The translations under genes and the position numbers were made by a program. The notes under the pieces were generated by a model. That model worked only from the letters and a program-made list of their open reading frames with translations, was not told where the DNA came from and ran no database searches. From RECM01 sp047921215 (GTDB lineage: Bacteria; Bacteroidota; Rhodothermia; Balneolales; Cyclonatronaceae), in NCBI GenBank assembly GCA_047921215.1, contig JBLRWO010000002.1, forward strand, positions 124,001 to 188,000: a stretch of 64,000 bases of DNA, written 5' to 3'. This document shows, piece by piece, positions 61,754-64,000 of the stretch. Within the stretch, counting starts at the first letter, position 1. The number at the start of each line of letters is the position of its first letter.

Positions 61754-64000
61754 ATGAAGATTATACAACTCCTTATTCTGGCGGGAATCACTGTATTATT
61801 TCTCACAGCCGATCTGAATGCCCGGCAGACCGCAAATTTCGAACTGGCCGAGCGATTTACGGCCACCAACATGCAGAAAATGACGGGGAGTACCTCCCTC
61901 AATGCCAGATGGATAGAAGATGAAGAGCGTTTCTGGTACGAATGGCAGACCACCGAAGGAAAACACTGGGTTTTTGTGGATGCAGCCCGGAAAACAAAAA
62001 GACCGTTGTTCGACCGTAATGACATGGCGGCACAGCTTTCTGAAACATTCAACAGGGGGTTCAACGCCAAAGATCTCGACCTCAAGGGCTTTGACTACGA
62101 CACCGAGCGGGGTTTTTTCACCTTTCATGTAGACAGTGTGGAATTCAAATACCACATCGACCGGAATCTGCTCGAAAAGGGCGATTCCCTTGAAGCGGAA
62201 GCCCGCACACCCTGGGCCACGTTCTCGCCCGACAGCACGTGGATTGCCTTTGCACGCACTCACGATCTGTATGTGATGCGGGCAAATGACCCCGACAGCA
62301 CCGAAATCCGTCTTACCACCGACGGCGAGCGCTGGTACAGTTTCCAGCAGGACCATGGTGACACCACCTCAACCAAACGTCTGAGGTCTCGTGCCAGCTG
62401 GTTCGAGGATTCCAGAAAACTGTATGTGAAACGGCAGGACTGGCGCGAGGTGGGTGAACTTTGGGTGATCAATACCATAAAACAGCGCCCGGAGCTGGAA
62501 ACCTACAAGTACAACCTTCCCGGCGAGGAGAAGCACTATCAGGACGAGATACTGGTGTTTGACCCGGAAACCAAAGAGCATGTACGCCTCGACACCGACA
62601 AGTGGCCCGACCAGTCGCTCGGCGGAACCTATTTCAGGGGCGGGGGCATTTTCACTACCGATAAATCCGATTTTCTCTACATCCTCCGGCGAAACCGCAC
62701 CTGGAACGAGGTGGATGTGGTGAAAGCCAATACCGCCACCGGCAAAACCGAGGTGCTGTGGTCGGAAACCAGCAAACCCTACTTTAATACCCGCTATGCC
62801 CAGCTGGCCATCATCAACGAAGGCGAAGAGTACATCTGGTGGAGCGAGCGGAACGGATGGGGGCAGCTTTACCGCTACGACAGTGCCGGTATCCTCCGGA
62901 ACAGGATTACCACAGGCCACTTTATGGTCGGCGACATCGCGGCCATCGATACGGCCGCCAGCACCATCTATTTTGAGGGCCTGGGCAGGGAAGAGGGACG
63001 GAATCCCTACTATTCCCACTATTACTCGGTGCGGTTCGACGGCACGAGGCAGCGGCTGCTCACACCCGAGGATGCCAACCACAGCTTTTCGATGAGCGAC
63101 AGCCGGAATTTCTTTGTAAATAACCACTCCCGGCCGGATGTCCCGACCAAAGTGGTGTTAAGGGATAAAAACGGTTCAGTTGTAATGGAACTTGAGGCCG
63201 TGGACCTCACAAAGATGACCGAAGCGGGCTATACCCTGCCCGAGAATTTCTCGGTTAAAGCAAAAGACGGGTCTACCGATCTGTACGGGGTGATGTGGAA
63301 ACCGGCCGATTTCGATCCCGGGAAAAAGTATCCCATCATTTCGTATGTCTATCCAGGTCCACAGGTTGAGCCCTGGCCGCGTTCATTCTCGATCGGAGGC
63401 ACGGCCGCAAGGGCACACTCCCTGGCCCAGGTGGGCTTTGTGGTGGTCGCCATGGGCAACCGGGGCGGCAGTCCGCTCAGGGAGAAATGGTACCATAACT
63501 TCGGGTACGACAACCTGCGCGACTACCCGCTCGAGGACAACCGCTACGGCATCGAGCAGCTGGCGGCAACCCGCCCCTATATCGACCTCGACAAGGTGGG
63601 CATATACGGTCATTCGGGCGGGGGATTCATGAGCACGGCCGCCCTGCTAACCTATCCCGATTTCTACAAGGTGGCGGTCTCATCGGCGGGAAACCACGAC
63701 AACAATGTGTACAACATCTTCTGGAGCGAGGTGCACCATGGTGTGAAGGCCGAAACCAGCAAGGTTAAAGTGAAAGACGAAAACGGTGAGGAGACAGAAG
63801 AAGAACGCACCCGTTTCCGGTCACGGATTCCCTCGAACGCCGAGCTGGCGAAAAACCTGCAGGGTCGCCTTCTGCTCATTCATGGCGGCATCGACAACAA
63901 CGTACATCCGGCCAATACGTACCGCATGGCAGATGCGCTGATCAAGGCAGGCAAGCGTTTCGACATGATGATCCTGCCTGAAGCGCGGCATGGATTCGGA
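61754..64000 (+). CDS. S9 family peptidase (DPP IV-like), incomplete at the window end
   Basis: ATG 61754 opens a frame that runs 749 codons to the window edge without a stop. It has a signal peptide (about 1-24) and a DPP IV N-terminal propeller (WATFSPDSTWIAFARTHDLY at about residue 155). The hydrolase domain contains YPIISYVYPGPQVEPWP, nucleophile GHSGGG with Ser621, an Asp in HGGIDNNVHP, and the His in PEARHGFG at the extreme end. All three catalytic residues are visible, so only the last C-terminal residues are missing. Such enzymes remove dipeptides, often after proline, in the periplasm or at the surface. It has no operon partner in view. Confidence 0.92.
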   Translation, partial: MKIIQLLILAGITVLFLTADLNARQTANFELAERFTATNMQKMTGSTSLNARWIEDEERFWYEWQTTEGKHWVFVDAARKTKRPLFDRNDMAAQLSETFNRGFNAKDLDLKGFDYDTERGFFTFHVDSVEFKYHIDRNLLEKGDSLEAEARTPWATFSPDSTWIAFARTHDLYVMRANDPDSTEIRLTTDGERWYSFQQDHGDTTSTKRLRSRASWFEDSRKLYVKRQDWREVGELWVINTIKQRPELETYKYNLPGEEKHYQDEILVFDPETKEHVRLDTDKWPDQSLGGTYFRGGGIFTTDKSDFLYILRRNRTWNEVDVVKANTATGKTEVLWSETSKPYFNTRYAQLAIINEGEEYIWWSERNGWGQLYRYDSAGILRNRITTGHFMVGDIAAIDTAASTIYFEGLGREEGRNPYYSHYYSVRFDGTRQRLLTPEDANHSFSMSDSRNFFVNNHSRPDVPTKVVLRDKNGSVVMELEAVDLTKMTEAGYTLPENFSVKAKDGSTDLYGVMWKPADFDPGKKYPIISYVYPGPQVEPWPRSFSIGGTAARAHSLAQVGFVVVAMGNRGGSPLREKWYHNFGYDNLRDYPLEDNRYGIEQLAATRPYIDLDKVGIYGHSGGGFMSTAALLTYPDFYKVAVSSAGNHDNNVYNIFWSEVHHGVKAETSKVKVKDENGEETEEERTRFRSRIPSNAELAKNLQGRLLLIHGGIDNNVHPANTYRMADALIKAGKRFDMMILPEARHGFG

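Noticed and set aside
1..64000. tRNA or rRNA genes
   Set aside because: No segment with a convincing cloverleaf or rRNA-like conserved block was recognised by eye; a dedicated scan such as tRNAscan-SE would be decisive.

Overview
This 64 kb window looks like a chromosomal piece of a heterotrophic bacterium from the Balneolota/Rhodothermota side of the Fibrobacterota-Chlorobiota-Bacteroidota superphylum (inference). The clues are: secreted proteins ending in a Por/T9SS-type sorting domain with an N-Y/F-PNPFNP motif; a small DUF4295 gene directly after the L33 gene; a Ser/Thr-kinase-TPR relic and propeller proteins typical of these phyla; weak Shine-Dalgarno signals; and one possible TAnnTTTG-type promoter. 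The window opens between genes and ends inside a dipeptidyl-peptidase-IV-like gene.

Positions 1-8.7 kb are an accessory, decaying zone. It holds a propeller lipoprotein gene split by an in-frame stop, an AAA+/DUF4143 ATPase behind a tandem array of 32-bp palindromes, a sorting-domain protein, a VapBC pair whose toxin is truncated, an intact VapBC pair, an S33-type hydrolase, a fragment of a restriction-modification enzyme, and a DUF3800 gene. Next come a very large alpha-2-macroglobulin-like lipoprotein (8.7-14.2 kb) and a sugar locus (14.6-25.2 kb). The sugar locus encodes a DUF1080 putative 3-keto-glycoside hydrolase, three TIM-barrel isomerase/epimerase proteins, a Gfo/Idh/MocA oxidoreductase, an NHS-type MFS transporter, and a GMC dehydrogenase with its gluconate-2-dehydrogenase subunit-3-like partner. 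Together they suggest oxidation of a glycoside to a 3-keto sugar followed by cleavage and isomerisation. A perfect LacI-type palindrome lies between its divergent arms, and a three-gene HipBST-like toxin-antitoxin cassette sits inside it.

The histidine-utilisation genes follow: hutU at 25.3-26.9 kb and hutH-hutI at 34.4-37.2 kb. Two large paralogous CotH-kinase sorting-domain proteins lie between them. Downstream are an ADP-ribosylglycohydrolase homologue that lacks the usual metal ligands, a stand-alone B3/B4 domain protein and an S9 peptidase.

From 41.4 kb the content is mostly housekeeping: mnmG, rsmG (carrying a perfect parS site at each end), a WYL-type regulator, gyrA/gyrB, rpmB-rpmG-DUF4295, a YqeY-like gene, cvpA, tyrS, a secreted protein of unknown function, xthA, a PmtA-like methyltransferase, uvrB and a fused chorismate mutase-prephenate dehydrogenase. 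mnmG-rsmG, two parS sites and gyrBA together suggest an origin-proximal position, although dnaA, dnaN and parAB are not in the window. The last 5 kb contain a composite relic, a propeller gene fused to pieces of a Ser/Thr kinase-TPR gene, and the start of the S9 peptidase that runs off the end.

No rRNA, tRNA, CRISPR array, prophage or intact insertion sequence was recognised. The most notable signals are the two parS sites inside rsmG, the HipBST-like cassette inside the sugar locus, the palindrome array before the DUF4143 ATPase, the probable ADP-ribosylglycohydrolase pseudoenzyme, and several minisatellites (7, 15 and about 44 bp periods).
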